Counted from the first letter of the stretch, positions 45,697 through 55,926 are shown. The stretch is 64,000 nucleotides of DNA from Pseudomonas tructae (GCF_004214895.1 NZ_CP035952.1:5556501-5620500); one strand, 5' to 3'. Numbers and translations are program-made. Notes: generated by a model from the letters alone, not told the origin.

Positions 45697-46641
45697 ATGA
45701 ACAGATTGATCAGTCGTAGCCTGCTCACGCTCGTCGGTACCGCAATCCTCAGCACCAACGTGATGGCCGCAGAACCGGCCGCCTGCAAGAACGTGCGCCT
45801 TGGCGTGGTGAACTGGACCGATGTGATGGCCACCAGCGCCATGACCCAGGTTCTGCTCGATGGCCTGGGTTACAAGACCAAGCAGACCAGTGCCTCGCAA
45901 CAGATCATTTTCGCCGGCATTCGCGACCAGCGCCTGGACCTGTTCCTCGGCTACTGGAACCCGATCATGACCCAGACCATCACCCCCTTCATCGATGCCA
46001 AGCAGGTCAAGGTGCTTGACCAACCCAGCCTCGACGATGCCCGCGCGACCCTTGCGGTGCCCAAGTACCTGGCCGACAAGGGCCTGAAGACTTTTGCCGA
46101 CATCGCCAAATTCGAGAAGGAGCTGGGCGGCAAGATTTACGGCATCGAGCCAGGCTCCGGCGCCAACACCCAGATCAAGGCGATGATCAGCAAGAACCAG
46201 TTCGGCCTGGGCAAATTCCAGCTGGTCGAGTCGAGCGAGGCCGGCATGCTCGCCGCCGTCGACCGCGCGGTGCGGCGCAACGAGGCGGTGGTGTTCTTCG
46301 GCTGGGCGCCGCACCCGATGAACGTCAACATCGACATGGCCTACCTCAGCGGCAGCGAAGGCGCCCTGGGCCCGGACGAAGGCCGCGCCACGGTGTGGAC
46401 CGTCACTGCCCCGGACTACGCCCAGCGCTGCCCGAACGTCCACCAGTTGCTGACCAACCTGACCTTCAGCGCCGAGGACGAGAGCCGCATGATGCAACCG
46501 CTGCTCGAGCATAAAGACGCGCTCGAATCCGCCCGCCAGTGGCTCAAGGATCACCCGCAAGACCAGAAGCGCTGGCTTGAAGGGGTGAGCACTTTTGACG
46601 GCAAGCCGGCCGCCGACAATCTGCAACTGACTGCCAACTGA
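45697..46641 (+). CDS. caiX: Periplasmic carnitine/quaternary-amine-binding protein
   Basis: The 314-residue ABC substrate-binding protein has a signal peptide ending near NVMAAEP and the OpuAC-type fold ([63 protein letters not shown]). It resembles the choline-binding protein at 52.9 kb. In P. aeruginosa CaiX delivers carnitine to the CbcWV transporter. GGAGGA precedes the ATG. It leads the carnitine operon; a REP separates it from cdhC. Confidence 0.9.
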   Translation: MNRLISRSLLTLVGTAILSTNVMAAEPAACKNVRLGVVNWTDVMATSAMTQVLLDGLGYKTKQTSASQQIIFAGIRDQRLDLFLGYWNPIMTQTITPFIDAKQVKVLDQPSLDDARATLAVPKYLADKGLKTFADIAKFEKELGGKIYGIEPGSGANTQIKAMISKNQFGLGKFQLVESSEAGMLAAVDRAVRRNEAVVFFGWAPHPMNVNIDMAYLSGSEGALGPDEGRATVWTVTAPDYAQRCPNVHQLLTNLTFSAEDESRMMQPLLEHKDALESARQWLKDHPQDQKRWLEGVSTFDGKPAADNLQLTAN

Positions 46642-46649
46642 CAGCCCCT

Positions 46650-46673
46650 GTGGGAGCGGGCTTGCCCCGCGAT
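46650..46673 (+). repeat. REP element, single
   Basis: One intact copy between caiX and cdhC, in the 61-base intercistronic space. It could set different mRNA levels for the binding protein and the enzymes. Confidence 0.9.
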
Positions 46674-46702
46674 GGCCCCAACTCGCCCGAAGGAAACCGC
46701 AC

Positions 46703-47587
46703 ATGAACCACGACGTCATCATCACCTGCGCCCTGACCGGCGCCGGTGACACCGCCAGCAAGAGCCACCTGGTCCCGGTCACCCCGAAACAGATTGCCGC
46801 AGCCGCCGTGGAAGCCGCCAAAGCCGGCGCCACGGTGGTCCACTGTCACGTCCGCGACCCGCAAACCGGCCGCTTCAGCCGCGACGTAGCGCTGTACCGC
46901 GAAGTCATGGAGCGCATCCGCGAGTCGGACGTCGACATCATCGTCAACCTTACCGCCGGCATGGGCGGCGACCTGGAGATCGGCCCGGGCGAAACGCCGC
47001 TGGAGTTCGGCGCCGGTACCGACCTGATCGGCCCACTGGAACGCCTGGCCCATGTCGAGGCGCTGCTGCCGGAAATCTGCACCCTGGACTGCGGCACCCT
47101 CAACTTTGGCGACGGCAACAGCATCTACGTGTCGACCCCGGCGCAACTGCGCGCGGGCGCCAAGCGCATCACTGAACTGGGCGTCAAAGCCGAGCTGGAA
47201 ATCTTCGACACCGGCCACCTGTGGTTCGCCAGGCAGATGATCAAGGAAGGCCTGCTCGACGATCCGCTGTTCCAGCTGTGCCTGGGCATTCCCTGGGGCG
47301 CTCCGGCCGACACCACGACCATGAAAGCCATGGTCGACAACCTGCCGGCCGGCGTGACCTGGGCTGGTTTCGGCATCGGTCGCATGCAGATGCCGATGGC
47401 CGCGCAAGCGGTACTGCTGGGCGGCAATGTGCGGGTGGGCCTGGAAGACAACCTGTACTTGGACAAAGGCGTGCTGGCCAGTAATGGCCAACTGGTGGAG
47501 CGCGCCAGCGAGATTCTCAGCCGCCTTGGCGCACGGGTCCTCAGCCCTGCCGAAGGCCGCGCCAAAATGAACCTGACCCGCCGCTGA
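46703..47587 (+). CDS. cdhC: Beta-keto acid cleavage enzyme, dehydrocarnitine cleavage
   Basis: The 294-residue protein belongs to the BKACE (DUF849) family. Zinc-ligand motifs include [13 protein letters not shown] (two His) near residues 45-57 and [11 protein letters not shown] near the end; [10 protein letters not shown] is characteristic. Together with acetyl-CoA it cleaves 3-dehydrocarnitine to betainyl-CoA and acetoacetate. It is followed 15 bases later by the dehydrogenase that makes its substrate. Confidence 0.93.
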   Translation: MNHDVIITCALTGAGDTASKSHLVPVTPKQIAAAAVEAAKAGATVVHCHVRDPQTGRFSRDVALYREVMERIRESDVDIIVNLTAGMGGDLEIGPGETPLEFGAGTDLIGPLERLAHVEALLPEICTLDCGTLNFGDGNSIYVSTPAQLRAGAKRITELGVKAELEIFDTGHLWFARQMIKEGLLDDPLFQLCLGIPWGAPADTTTMKAMVDNLPAGVTWAGFGIGRMQMPMAAQAVLLGGNVRVGLEDNLYLDKGVLASNGQLVERASEILSRLGARVLSPAEGRAKMNLTRR

Positions 47588-47602
47588 TTACTGGAGAAAC
47601 CG

Positions 47603-48568
47603 ATGAGCTTTATCACCGAGATCAAGACCTTTGCAGCCCTGGGCAGCGGCGTAATCGGCAGCGGCTGGGTGGCCCGCGCCCTGGCCCATGGCCTGGACGT
47701 AGTCGCCTGGGACCCGGCTCCCGGCGCCGAAGCGGCCTTGCGTATACGTGTTGCCAACGCCTGGCCAGCCCTGGAGCAACAAGGCCTTGCCACCGGCGCC
47801 TCACAGGACCGGCTGCGCTTTGTCGCGACCATCGAGGAATGCGTGGGCGATGCCGACTTCATCCAGGAAAGCGCTCCCGAGCGCCTGGAGCTCAAGCTTG
47901 AGCTGCACAGCAAGATCAGCGCCGCAGCCAAGCCCAACGCGCTGATCGGCTCCAGCACCTCGGGGCTGTTGCCCAGCGAGTTCTACGAATCGTCGACCCA
48001 CCCCGAGCGCTGCGTGGTCGGCCACCCGTTCAACCCGGTTTACCTGCTGCCCCTGGTGGAGATCGTCGGCGGCAACAAGACCGCGCCCGAAGCCATCGAA
48101 GCGGCGAAAACCGTCTATACCCGCCTTGGCATGCGCCCGCTGCATGTACGCAAGGAAGTGCCCGGTTTTATCGCCGATCGCCTGCTCGAAGCGCTCTGGC
48201 GCGAAGCTTTGCACCTGGTCAACGACGGTGTGGCAACGACTGGCGAGATCGATGATGCGATTCGTTTTGGCGCCGGCCTGCGCTGGTCGTTCATGGGTAC
48301 CTTCCTGACCTATACCCTGGCCGGTGGCGATGCCGGCATGCGCCACTTCATGGCCCAGTTCGGTCCGGCACTGCAACTGCCCTGGACCTACCTGCCAGCC
48401 CCGCAGCTGACCGACGACCTGATCGACGCCGTGGTCGAGGGCACCAGCGAACAACTGGGCGAACGCAGCATCAGCGCGCTGGAGCGCTATCGTGATGATT
48501 GCCTGCTGGCGGTGCTGGATGCGGTAAAAACCACCAAGGCCAAGCACGGCATGGCTTTTTGCGACTGA
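47603..48568 (+). CDS. cdhA: L-carnitine 3-dehydrogenase
   Basis: This 321-residue NAD-dependent enzyme of the 3-hydroxyacyl-CoA dehydrogenase family has the Rossmann motif [11 protein letters not shown] (about 11-21) and the catalytic-region motifs [40 protein letters not shown] and [15 protein letters not shown]. It oxidises L-carnitine to 3-dehydrocarnitine. It sits between cdhC and the thioesterase gene in one operon. Confidence 0.93.
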   Translation: MSFITEIKTFAALGSGVIGSGWVARALAHGLDVVAWDPAPGAEAALRIRVANAWPALEQQGLATGASQDRLRFVATIEECVGDADFIQESAPERLELKLELHSKISAAAKPNALIGSSTSGLLPSEFYESSTHPERCVVGHPFNPVYLLPLVEIVGGNKTAPEAIEAAKTVYTRLGMRPLHVRKEVPGFIADRLLEALWREALHLVNDGVATTGEIDDAIRFGAGLRWSFMGTFLTYTLAGGDAGMRHFMAQFGPALQLPWTYLPAPQLTDDLIDAVVEGTSEQLGERSISALERYRDDCLLAVLDAVKTTKAKHGMAFCD

Positions 48569-48581
48569 CCGGAGTGCAACG

Positions 48582-49052
48582 ATGCCCGCATTGATCACCT
48601 ACCAGACCCCGGTCCAGGCGGACTGGGTCGACTACAACGGGCATCTGCGCGATGCCTTTTACTTGCTGATTTTCAGCTATGCCACCGACGCCTTGATGGA
48701 CCGCATGGGCCTGGACAGCGAAAACCGCAGCGCCAGCGGCAATTCACTGTTCACCCTGGAGTGTCACTTGAACTACCTGCACGAAGTGAAGCTTGGTACC
48801 CAGGTCTGGGTGCAGACCCAGATCATCGGCTTTGACCGCAAGCGCTTGCATCTGTACCACAGCCTGCACCGCGAGGGATTCGACGAGGCGTTGGCGGCCA
48901 GTGAACAGATGCTGCTGCATGTGGACCTGGCGGGGCCAAGGTCGGCGCCGTTTGCGCCCGCCGTAGTGGAGCGCTTGCAGGGGATTGTCGATGAGCAGGT
49001 TGATCTGCCGGCGGCCGAGTTTGTTGGCCGGGTGATTGGATTGCCAATATAA
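48582..49052 (+). CDS. cdhB: Hotdog-fold thioesterase of carnitine catabolism
   Basis: The 156-residue protein is a 4-hydroxybenzoyl-CoA-thioesterase-like hotdog enzyme with the motif VDYNGHLRDAFYLLIFSYATDALMD carrying the catalytic Asp. It should release betaine from betainyl-CoA produced by CdhC. The start is 13 bases after cdhA, and the third enzyme of the route is therefore present. Confidence 0.9.
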   Translation: MPALITYQTPVQADWVDYNGHLRDAFYLLIFSYATDALMDRMGLDSENRSASGNSLFTLECHLNYLHEVKLGTQVWVQTQIIGFDRKRLHLYHSLHREGFDEALAASEQMLLHVDLAGPRSAPFAPAVVERLQGIVDEQVDLPAAEFVGRVIGLPI

Positions 49053-49059
49053 GAGCGTT

Positions 49060-49087
49060 ATCGCGGGGCAAGCCCGCAGTCCTACTC
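49060..49087 (-). repeat. REP element with a small insertion
   Basis: TTATCGCGGGGCAAGCCCGC is followed by AGTCCTAC instead of TCCCAC; a minor insertion or substitution disturbs the outer end. Confidence 0.7.
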
Positions 49088-49213
49088 TGTCGATTTACCC
49101 GAAAACGACCTGCTCTTAGGTAAAGCAGCCATTGCGACATTCTGTCCTTGCCGCAGTGCGGCAGTGCCCACAGAATCGACTGACGATCACACCTGCAAAC
49201 AAGGACAACAACC

Positions 49214-49468
49214 ATGATGCATGCGGATTTGATTGATCAGGACGACCTGCTGGGGCAACTGCGCGCCCTGGGTTTCGAGATGCCCACCGATGCCAGTGCC
49301 GAGCAGGCCTGTGAGTACGCGGTACGAGGCTTGAGCGAGCCGCGGGCCAAGGCCTTGAAGGGCATGGTCGAGCAGATGTACACCGGCAACGCGACCATTC
49401 TGCCGGCCGTGCGCCAGGCCATCGAACAGCAGCTGTTGCCGGCGCTGGCGCAGTTCCAGAATCGCTAG
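49214..49468 (+). CDS. Small hypothetical protein near the carnitine operon
   Basis: This 84-residue acidic soluble protein begins MMHADLIDQDDLLGQLRALGF and contains ACEYAVRGLSEPRAKALKGMVEQMY. AAGGA precedes the ATG at a suitable distance. It lies 161 bases after the thioesterase gene on the same strand, separated by a REP, so it may be its own unit. I do not recognise a family. Confidence 0.6.
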   Translation: MMHADLIDQDDLLGQLRALGFEMPTDASAEQACEYAVRGLSEPRAKALKGMVEQMYTGNATILPAVRQAIEQQLLPALAQFQNR

Positions 49469-49471
49469 AAG

Positions 49472-49538
49472 CATCGCGGGGCAAGCCCGCTCCCACAGGG
49501 TGGAGAACATCCTGTGGGAGCGGGCTTGCCCCGCGATA
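49472..49538. repeat. REP pair
   Basis: Minus copy (49473-49497) and plus copy (49513-49538) between the small hypothetical gene and gbdR, whose ends converge here. Confidence 0.92.
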
Positions 49539-49551
49539 ACTCCACCCTGCC

Positions 49552-50655
49552 CTAGAGCCTCACACTGGCAAAGGTCGACTCATTGCGCGCCTGGCTCAAG
49601 GCTGACATCGGCCCGGCCAGCGGCGACAGCACCAGGGCCTGCGGGATCGGCATCATCGCCACCTGCTGGGCGGTATTGGAGCCCACACGCTCGTCACGCG
49701 GCGGAATGCCGAAGTATTCGCGGTAGCACTTGGAGAAATGCGGCGTCGACACGAAGCCACACACCGAGGCCACTTCGATGATCGACATCGGCGTCTGCTT
49801 GAGCAGTTGCCGGGCGCGGATCAGGCGCAGCTTCAGGTAGTAGCGCGACGGCGAGCAGTGCAGGTACTTCTGGAACAGGCGCTCAAGCTGGCGCCGCGAC
49901 ACCGACACATAAACAGCCAGTTCGTCCAGGTCGATCGGCTCTTCCAGATTGGCTTCCATCAGCGCAACGATTTCCTGCAATTTGGGCTGGTTGGTGCCAA
50001 GCATGTGCTTGAGCGGCACACGCTGGTGATCCTGTTCGTTGCGGATGCGCTCGTAGACGAACATCTCGGAGATCGCCGCCGACAGCTCGCGGCCATGGTC
50101 ACGGCTGATCAGGTGCAGCATCATGTCCAGCGGCGCAGTGCCGCCGGAGCTGGTGAAACGGTTACGGTCGAGGGTGAACAAGCGGGTGCTCATGCTCACC
50201 CGCGGAAAAGCTTCCTGCATGGACGCCAGGCATTCCCAGTGCACGCTGCAATCAAAGCCGTCGAGCAGGCCGGCGCAGGCTAGGGCCCAACTGCCGGTGC
50301 ACACCGCACCCAGGCGACGGGACTGGCGCGCCTGGCTCTGCAGCCAGGTGACGTGCTCGCGGGTCACGGTGCGTTGAATGCCAATACCACCGCAGACAAT
50401 TACGGTGTCCATGGCCGGTGCCTTGTGCATGGCTGCATCGGGGGTGATCTGCAAGCCGTCGCTGGCCCAGACCTGGCCACCATCCACGCTCAACGTGCTC
50501 CAGCGGTACAGCTCGCGGCCGGACAACTGGTTGGCCATGCGCAGTGGCTCAACAGCGGAAGCAAGGGAAATCAGCGTGAAATTGTCCAACAGCAGAAAGC
50601 CGATGGATTGAGGTGTGCGGTTCTGGGTTGGGGTCCCGGAGTTGTACGACGTCAT
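49552..50655 (-). CDS. gbdR: GbdR-type AraC-family activator of betaine catabolism
   Basis: The 367-residue regulator has a GlxA-like N-terminal domain (IGFLLLDNFTLISLASAVEPLRMANQL) and a C-terminal double helix-turn-helix (LAVYVSVSRRQLERLFQKYLHCSPSRYYL; CGFVSTPHFSKCYREYFG). GbdR activates gbc, dgc, sox and choXWV genes in response to betaine and dimethylglycine in P. aeruginosa. The ATG at 50655 is preceded by AGGAGATAT. It sits between the carnitine genes and the serine dehydratase, as in other Pseudomonas. Confidence 0.92.
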   Translation of the reverse strand: MTSYNSGTPTQNRTPQSIGFLLLDNFTLISLASAVEPLRMANQLSGRELYRWSTLSVDGGQVWASDGLQITPDAAMHKAPAMDTVIVCGGIGIQRTVTREHVTWLQSQARQSRRLGAVCTGSWALACAGLLDGFDCSVHWECLASMQEAFPRVSMSTRLFTLDRNRFTSSGGTAPLDMMLHLISRDHGRELSAAISEMFVYERIRNEQDHQRVPLKHMLGTNQPKLQEIVALMEANLEEPIDLDELAVYVSVSRRQLERLFQKYLHCSPSRYYLKLRLIRARQLLKQTPMSIIEVASVCGFVSTPHFSKCYREYFGIPPRDERVGSNTAQQVAMMPIPQALVLSPLAGPMSALSQARNESTFASVRL

Positions 50656-51063
50656 CGCGATATCTCCTCACACAATGCAGGTTGTGCCTCAGGCAGGCAC
50701 GGGCTTTTTTGTCACGGCCCCCATTCGGATGCAGGGGCTTTGCCAATCACAACGCAAATGCCATGCCGGAAATTGAATGGCCATTCAATAAAACCCAAAA
50801 ACGACGTCGCGCCACGTCTATATGGCCCTTGTTCCCACACCCGGTTATAAACGCAAACGACCGGCCTAGTGCCGGTCTGTAGGACGCGTGAGCAATTCGG
50901 TAGCACTTGTGTGAAGGATGCCCAGAAACGACAGCGGCAACTGTCACCCAAGGCGCCAGGCGCGGGGGTGACAGCCGATTGCCCGAGGTAGAGTCGACCT
51001 GCGCGCCGAAAGGCAGCGCACAGCTCGAGGGTGAACGAAAACGGCGCAGGCCACTTCGTCGAT
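50656..51063. promoter_or_regulatory. gbdR leader region with an 18-bp palindrome
   Basis: No gene is seen in these 408 bases between the gbdR start and the serine dehydratase stop. ATTGAATGGCCATTCAAT at 50772-50789 is a perfect 18-bp palindrome, 117-134 bases upstream of the gbdR start. It could be a dimeric-regulator operator; no family was recognised. Confidence 0.5.
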
Positions 51064-52440
51064 TCAACATTCGATGGCGCTGACCGCAAGGCCCCCGCGC
51101 GAGGTTTCCTTATACTTGTCGTGCATGTCGGCGCCGGTATCACGCATGGTGCGAATGACCCGATCCAGAGAGATGAAGTGTTCGCCATCACCGCGCAAGG
51201 CCATCTGCGCGGCGTTGATGGCCTTGACCGCGGCTATCGCATTGCGCTCGATACACGGTACCTGCACCAGCCCGCCGACCGGGTCGCAAGTCAGCCCCAG
51301 GTTGTGTTCAAGACCGATCTCGGCGGCGTTTTCCAGCTGCCCCGGCGTCGCCCCGAGCACTTCGGCAAGGCCGGCTGCGGCCATGGCGCAAGCCGAACCA
51401 ACCTCCCCCTGGCAACCGACTTCGGCACCGGAGATCGAAGCGTTCTTCTTGCACAGGATGCCCACCGCCGCCGCACCGAGGAAGAAGTCGACAACGTTGG
51501 CCTCGCTGACTTCGTCGCTGAAGCGCATGTAGTAGTGCAGCACTGCCGGAATGATCCCCGCCGCGCCATTGGTGGGCGCGGTGACCATGCGCCCGCCAGC
51601 GGCATTCTCTTCGTTGACCGCCAGGGCATAGAGGTTGACCCACTCCATGGCGCTCAGGGTCGAGCCGATCACATTGGGCTTGCCCAACTCCTGCAGGCTG
51701 CGGTGCAGCTTGGCCGCGCGGCGTTTCACATTGAGCCCGCCGGGCAGGATGCCTTCGTACTTGAGACCGTTTTCGACACAGTCCTGCATGGCGCGCCACA
51801 GCTTCAACAGGCCGGCACGAATTTCCGCTTCGCTGCGCCAGACCTTCTCGTTTTCCATCATCAATTGCGACACACGCAGGTCGTTTTGCTTGCACAGCTC
51901 CAGCAGTTGCACTGCGCTGTCGAAGTCGTAGGGCAACACGGTGTTGTCCGCGTCAAGCACGCCGCTTGCAGCCTGGGCCGCATCGACAACGAAGCCGCCA
52001 CCCACCGAGTAATAGGTATCGCGGTGCAGCTCGCCAGCGGCGCCTTCGGCAATCAGGGTCATGGCGTTGGGGTGGTACGGCAGATTCTCGTCGAGCAGCA
52101 GCATGTCGCGGGCCCAGACGAAGCCGACTGGCAGCCGGCCATCGAGCAGCAAGGTGTCTGTTTCGCGCAGGGCAGCGATGCGCGGGCCGATCTGCGCAGG
52201 GTCGATGGCGTCCGGCCACTCGCCCATCAGGCCCATGATCACCGCATTGTCGCTGCCATGGCCGATACCGGTGGCCGACAGCGAGCCGTACAGGCGAACT
52301 TCAATACGCCGTACCTGTTCCAGCTCGTCGCGCAGGCCCAGGCCCTGGACGAACAGCGCTGCCGCGCGCATGGGCCCGACGGTATGGGAACTGGATGGGC
52401 CAACGCCGATCTTGAACAGGTCGAACACACTGATGGCCAT
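51064..52440 (-). CDS. sdaB: L-serine dehydratase (iron-sulfur type)
   Basis: The 458-residue enzyme deaminates L-serine to pyruvate. An N-terminal ACT-like beta domain ([24 protein letters not shown]) is followed by the alpha domain with the Cys ligands of an oxygen-labile 4Fe-4S cluster ([38 protein letters not shown]). The start at 52440 (MAISVFDL) gives standard length; upstream in-frame codons are not family-like. It drains serine made from sarcosine-derived glycine, which explains its position next to gbdR. Confidence 0.93.
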   Translation of the reverse strand: MAISVFDLFKIGVGPSSSHTVGPMRAAALFVQGLGLRDELEQVRRIEVRLYGSLSATGIGHGSDNAVIMGLMGEWPDAIDPAQIGPRIAALRETDTLLLDGRLPVGFVWARDMLLLDENLPYHPNAMTLIAEGAAGELHRDTYYSVGGGFVVDAAQAASGVLDADNTVLPYDFDSAVQLLELCKQNDLRVSQLMMENEKVWRSEAEIRAGLLKLWRAMQDCVENGLKYEGILPGGLNVKRRAAKLHRSLQELGKPNVIGSTLSAMEWVNLYALAVNEENAAGGRMVTAPTNGAAGIIPAVLHYYMRFSDEVSEANVVDFFLGAAAVGILCKKNASISGAEVGCQGEVGSACAMAAAGLAEVLGATPGQLENAAEIGLEHNLGLTCDPVGGLVQVPCIERNAIAAVKAINAAQMALRGDGEHFISLDRVIRTMRDTGADMHDKYKETSRGGLAVSAIEC

Positions 52441-52887
52441 GCCATCTACCTCCTGAGTAGGCGGCCCCGCAGCCCAAGCCAAGGGCGCCGCAACTGCTAC
52501 GCTAAATAGGCGGCAATCCGCCGATTCCGCGCATCATCAGGCTTTTGTCAGGACTTCTGACGTCTGCAACCGACGCGTTCTTGCCCAGCAACGCCGCCAA
52601 CTGACAGCCGTGCCCGTGCGCCGTTTTTTTGCGGTGCACAGGTGTCGAAACTGCGTTTACCGGGTGGGATAAACCTGTAAACGACCTCATCGACACTGGA
52701 TGCGACCCTGTCTGTACTGGATACGACGCACCCTGTAGGCGTTTGATTTTCGCTGTTAGATGATCGGTATCGACTCGATTGCACGGCAGCCGTCCCGCTA
52801 TCGCCCGATAGTCAGGCCCGACCGAATGCAAACCATAAAGCACGGCGGTCCCATGGGACATCCGAAAAAAAACCAGGAGTCCATCGA
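52441..52887. promoter_or_regulatory. Divergent sdaB/choX control region with a 21-bp-spaced direct repeat
   Basis: No gene is seen. ACTGGATGCGAC (52695-52706) is repeated as ACTGGATACGAC (52716-52727), with the same orientation and a period of 21 bases (two helical turns). This fits a two-site operator of an AraC-type activator such as GbdR. It lies about 160 bases before choX and 255 before sdaB. Confidence 0.5.
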
Positions 52888-53835
52888 ATGAAAGGTTCAC
52901 CCTCGCTATTGCTGGCCGCAGTGCTGAGTCTGCCGGTGCTGGCCCAGGCCGCCGAGCCTGAGCAGTGTCACACCGTCAACTTCTCCGATGTTGGCTGGAC
53001 CGACATCACCGTGACCACCGCGGTCACCAGCGTCGTGCTCCAGTCGCTGGGCTACAAAACCAAGACCACGATGATTTCGGTCCCGGTGACCTACAAGTCG
53101 CTGGCCGATGGCAAGAACATGGACGTGTTCCTCGGCAACTGGATGCCGACTATGGAGAACGACATCAAGCAGTACCGTGATGCCGGCACCGTGGAAACCG
53201 TGCGGGCCAACCTTGAGAACGCCAAGTACACCCTGGCGGTGCCCCAGGCGCTGTACGACAAGGGCCTGAAGAACTTCGCCGATATTGCCAAGTTCAAGAA
53301 GGAACTGGACGGCAAGATCTACGGTATCGAACCGGGCAACGACGGCAACCGTACCATCCAGAGCATGATCGACAAGAACGCCTTCGGCCTCAAGGACGCC
53401 GGCTTCAAGGTGGTCGAGTCCAGCGAGGCCGGCATGCTCTCGCAAGTGGAACGCGCCCAGCGCCGTGACACCGCCGTGGTGTTCCTGGGCTGGGAACCGC
53501 ACCCGATGAACACCCGTTTCAAGATGAAATACCTGGACGGCGGCGATGACTTCTTCGGCCCCGAATATGGCAAGGCCACTGTCCTCACCAACACCCGCAA
53601 GGGCTATGCGCAAGAATGCAGCAACGTTGGCCAGTTGCTGAAAAACCTGTCCTTTACCCTCGACATGGAAAGCAAGCTGATGGGCAATGTCCTGGACGAC
53701 AAGATGAAACCCGACGTTGCCGCCAAGGCCTGGCTGAAAAACAACCCCCAGGTGCTCGACACCTGGCTGGCCGGGGTCACCACCGTAGATGGCAAGCCTG
53801 GCCTGGAGGCAGCCAAAGCCAAACTCACGCAGTAA
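52888..53835 (+). CDS. choX: Choline/betaine ABC transporter, substrate-binding protein
   Basis: The 315-residue periplasmic protein has a signal peptide (MKGSPSLLLAAVLSLPVLAQA) and an OpuAC fold with FSDVGWTDITVTTAVTSVVLQSLGYKTK, FLGNWMPTME and GIEPGNDGNR, including aromatic residues that box quaternary amines. It resembles caiX. AGGAG precedes the ATG. A strong hairpin separates it from choW. Confidence 0.93.
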   Translation: MKGSPSLLLAAVLSLPVLAQAAEPEQCHTVNFSDVGWTDITVTTAVTSVVLQSLGYKTKTTMISVPVTYKSLADGKNMDVFLGNWMPTMENDIKQYRDAGTVETVRANLENAKYTLAVPQALYDKGLKNFADIAKFKKELDGKIYGIEPGNDGNRTIQSMIDKNAFGLKDAGFKVVESSEAGMLSQVERAQRRDTAVVFLGWEPHPMNTRFKMKYLDGGDDFFGPEYGKATVLTNTRKGYAQECSNVGQLLKNLSFTLDMESKLMGNVLDDKMKPDVAAKAWLKNNPQVLDTWLAGVTTVDGKPGLEAAKAKLTQ

Positions 53836-53841
53836 GCACTG

Positions 53842-53868
53842 CCTGCGGCGGGCTGGCCCCGCCGCAGG
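53842..53868. terminator. Intercistronic stem-loop between choX and choW
   Basis: CCTGCGGCGGG and CCCGCCGCAGG form a perfect 11-bp stem with a five-base loop. No T run follows. It most likely protects the choX mRNA from 3-prime decay or partly terminates, giving more binding protein than transporter. Confidence 0.7.
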
Positions 53869-53905
53869 TGAGTCTTCAAACTTTTGCAGGTGGATGCTCG
53901 CTATC

Positions 53906-54751
53906 ATGCTGATCGATGAAAAACTCCCTCTGGGCCAGTACATCGCAGGCTTCGTTGAATGGTTGACGCAACACGGCGCCAACTACTTCGATGCCTTCGC
54001 GGCGGCACTGGAATACATGATTCACGGTGTGACCGGGGCGCTGACCTGGTTCAATCCCTTCGTCCTGATCGGCCTGATTGCAGTGATCGCGCACCTGATC
54101 CAGCGCAAATGGGCGCTGACCGCATTCTGCGTACTGTCATTTTTGCTGATCCTCAACCTCGGTTACTGGCAGGAGACCATGGAGACCCTGGCCCAGGTGC
54201 TGTTCGCCACCCTGGTCTGCGTGGCCATCGGGGTGCCGCTGGGCATCCTCGCCGCGCACAAGCCGATGTTCTACACCGCGATGCGCCCGGTCCTCGACCT
54301 GATGCAGACGGTACCTACCTTCGTCTACCTGATCCCGACCCTGACCCTGTTCGGCCTGGGGGTGGTGCCCGGGCTGATCTCGACGGTGGTGTTCGCCATC
54401 GCCGCACCGATCCGCCTGACCTACCTGGGCATCTGTGACGTGCCCCAGGAGCTGCTCGATGCCGGCAAGGCCTTTGGCTGCTCCCGCCGCCAGTTGCTGT
54501 CGCGCATCGAACTGCCCCACGCCATGCCGAGCATCGCCGCCGGCGTGACCCAATGCATCATGCTGTCGCTGTCGATGGTGGTCATTGCGGCGCTGGTGGG
54601 TGCCGACGGCCTGGGCAAACCCGTGGTCAACGCATTGAACACCGCCGATATCGCCCTGGGCTTTGAAGCGGGTCTGGCAATTGTCTTGCTGGCAATCATG
54701 CTCGACCGCATCTGCAAACAACCCGACGCGCCGGTAAGGAGTGAAGCATGA
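53906..54751 (+). CDS. choW: Choline/betaine ABC transporter, permease
   Basis: The 281-residue ProW-type permease has about six membrane helices and the cytoplasmic loop LLDAGKAFGCSRRQLLSRIELPHAMPSI, which couples to the ATPase. The ATG at 53906 matches the usual N-terminus (MLIDEKLPLGQYI); AGGTGG lies somewhat far upstream (about 13 bases). Its stop overlaps the choV start in an ATGA. Confidence 0.93.
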   Translation: MLIDEKLPLGQYIAGFVEWLTQHGANYFDAFAAALEYMIHGVTGALTWFNPFVLIGLIAVIAHLIQRKWALTAFCVLSFLLILNLGYWQETMETLAQVLFATLVCVAIGVPLGILAAHKPMFYTAMRPVLDLMQTVPTFVYLIPTLTLFGLGVVPGLISTVVFAIAAPIRLTYLGICDVPQELLDAGKAFGCSRRQLLSRIELPHAMPSIAAGVTQCIMLSLSMVVIAALVGADGLGKPVVNALNTADIALGFEAGLAIVLLAIMLDRICKQPDAPVRSEA

Positions 54752-55926
54752 GCATTATTCGCTTCGAAGACGTAGACGTTATCTTCTCCAGCCGACCGCG
54801 CGAGGCCCTGAGCCTGCTTGACCAAGGCCTTTCGCGGGAGCAGATCCTGAAAAAGACCGGCTTGGTGGTCGGGGTAGAGAAAGCCAATCTCGATATCAAC
54901 AAAGGCGAGATCTGCGTACTGATGGGCCTGTCCGGCTCGGGCAAATCCAGCCTGCTGCGCTGCATCAACGGCCTCAACACTGTCAGCCGCGGCAAGCTGT
55001 TTGTCGAACACGAAGGCTCGCACATCGACATCGCCCACTGCACCCCGGCGGAACTGAAGATGATGCGCACCAAGCGCATCGCCATGGTGTTCCAGAAGTT
55101 CGCCCTGATGCCCTGGCTGACGGTGCGCGAAAACATCAGCTTCGGCCTGGAAATGCAGGGCCGCCCGGAGAAGGAACGGCGCAAGCTGGTCGATGAGAAA
55201 CTCGAACTGGTGGGCCTGACCCAGTGGCGCAACAAAAAGCCCGACGAGCTGTCGGGCGGCATGCAGCAGCGGGTCGGCCTGGCCCGGGCGCTGGCCATGG
55301 ATGCCGACATCCTGCTGATGGACGAACCCTTTTCGGCCCTCGACCCGCTGATCCGTCAGGGCCTGCAGGACGAGCTGCTGGAGCTGCAGCGCAAACTGAG
55401 CAAAACCATCGTGTTCGTCAGCCATGACCTGGACGAAGCGCTGAAACTGGGTAGCCGCATCGCAATCATGAAAGACGGCAAGATCATTCAGTACAGCAGG
55501 CCCGAAGAGATCGTTCTCAACCCGGCCGACGAGTATGTCCGCACCTTCGTCGCCCATACCAACCCGCTCAATGTGCTGTGCGGCCGCAGCCTGATGCGCA
55601 CCCTGGACAAGTGCAAGCGCATCAACGGCTCGGTATGCCTGGACCCGGGCGGCGACTCCTGGCTGGACCTGGCCGAAGGCAACACCATCAAGGGCGCACG
55701 TCAGGGCGCCAACGGCATGGACCTGCAAAACTGGGCACCGGGGGAAGCGGTGGAAGGCCTGGGCCGCAAACCGACCCTGGTCAGCGTCAATATCGGCATG
55801 CGCGAAGCCTTGCAGATCCGTTACCAGACCGGCAACAAGCTGGTGCTTCAGGAAGGTAACAAGGTGGTGGGGATTCTTGGTGACAGCGAGCTGTATCACG
55901 CGCTCTTGGGCAAGAATCTGGGGTAA
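54748..55926 (+). CDS. choV: Choline/betaine ABC transporter, ATP-binding protein
   Basis: This 392-residue ATPase has the Walker A motif GLSGSGKSSLLR, the Q-loop (MVFQKFALMPWLTV), LSGGMQQRVGLARAL, Walker B (ILLMDEPFSALDPL) and the switch His (VFVSHDLDEALKLG). A C-terminal extension of about 130 residues resembles the CBS-like regulatory part of ProV. It couples choW to ATP hydrolysis. Confidence 0.95.
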   Translation: MSIIRFEDVDVIFSSRPREALSLLDQGLSREQILKKTGLVVGVEKANLDINKGEICVLMGLSGSGKSSLLRCINGLNTVSRGKLFVEHEGSHIDIAHCTPAELKMMRTKRIAMVFQKFALMPWLTVRENISFGLEMQGRPEKERRKLVDEKLELVGLTQWRNKKPDELSGGMQQRVGLARALAMDADILLMDEPFSALDPLIRQGLQDELLELQRKLSKTIVFVSHDLDEALKLGSRIAIMKDGKIIQYSRPEEIVLNPADEYVRTFVAHTNPLNVLCGRSLMRTLDKCKRINGSVCLDPGGDSWLDLAEGNTIKGARQGANGMDLQNWAPGEAVEGLGRKPTLVSVNIGMREALQIRYQTGNKLVLQEGNKVVGILGDSELYHALLGKNLG

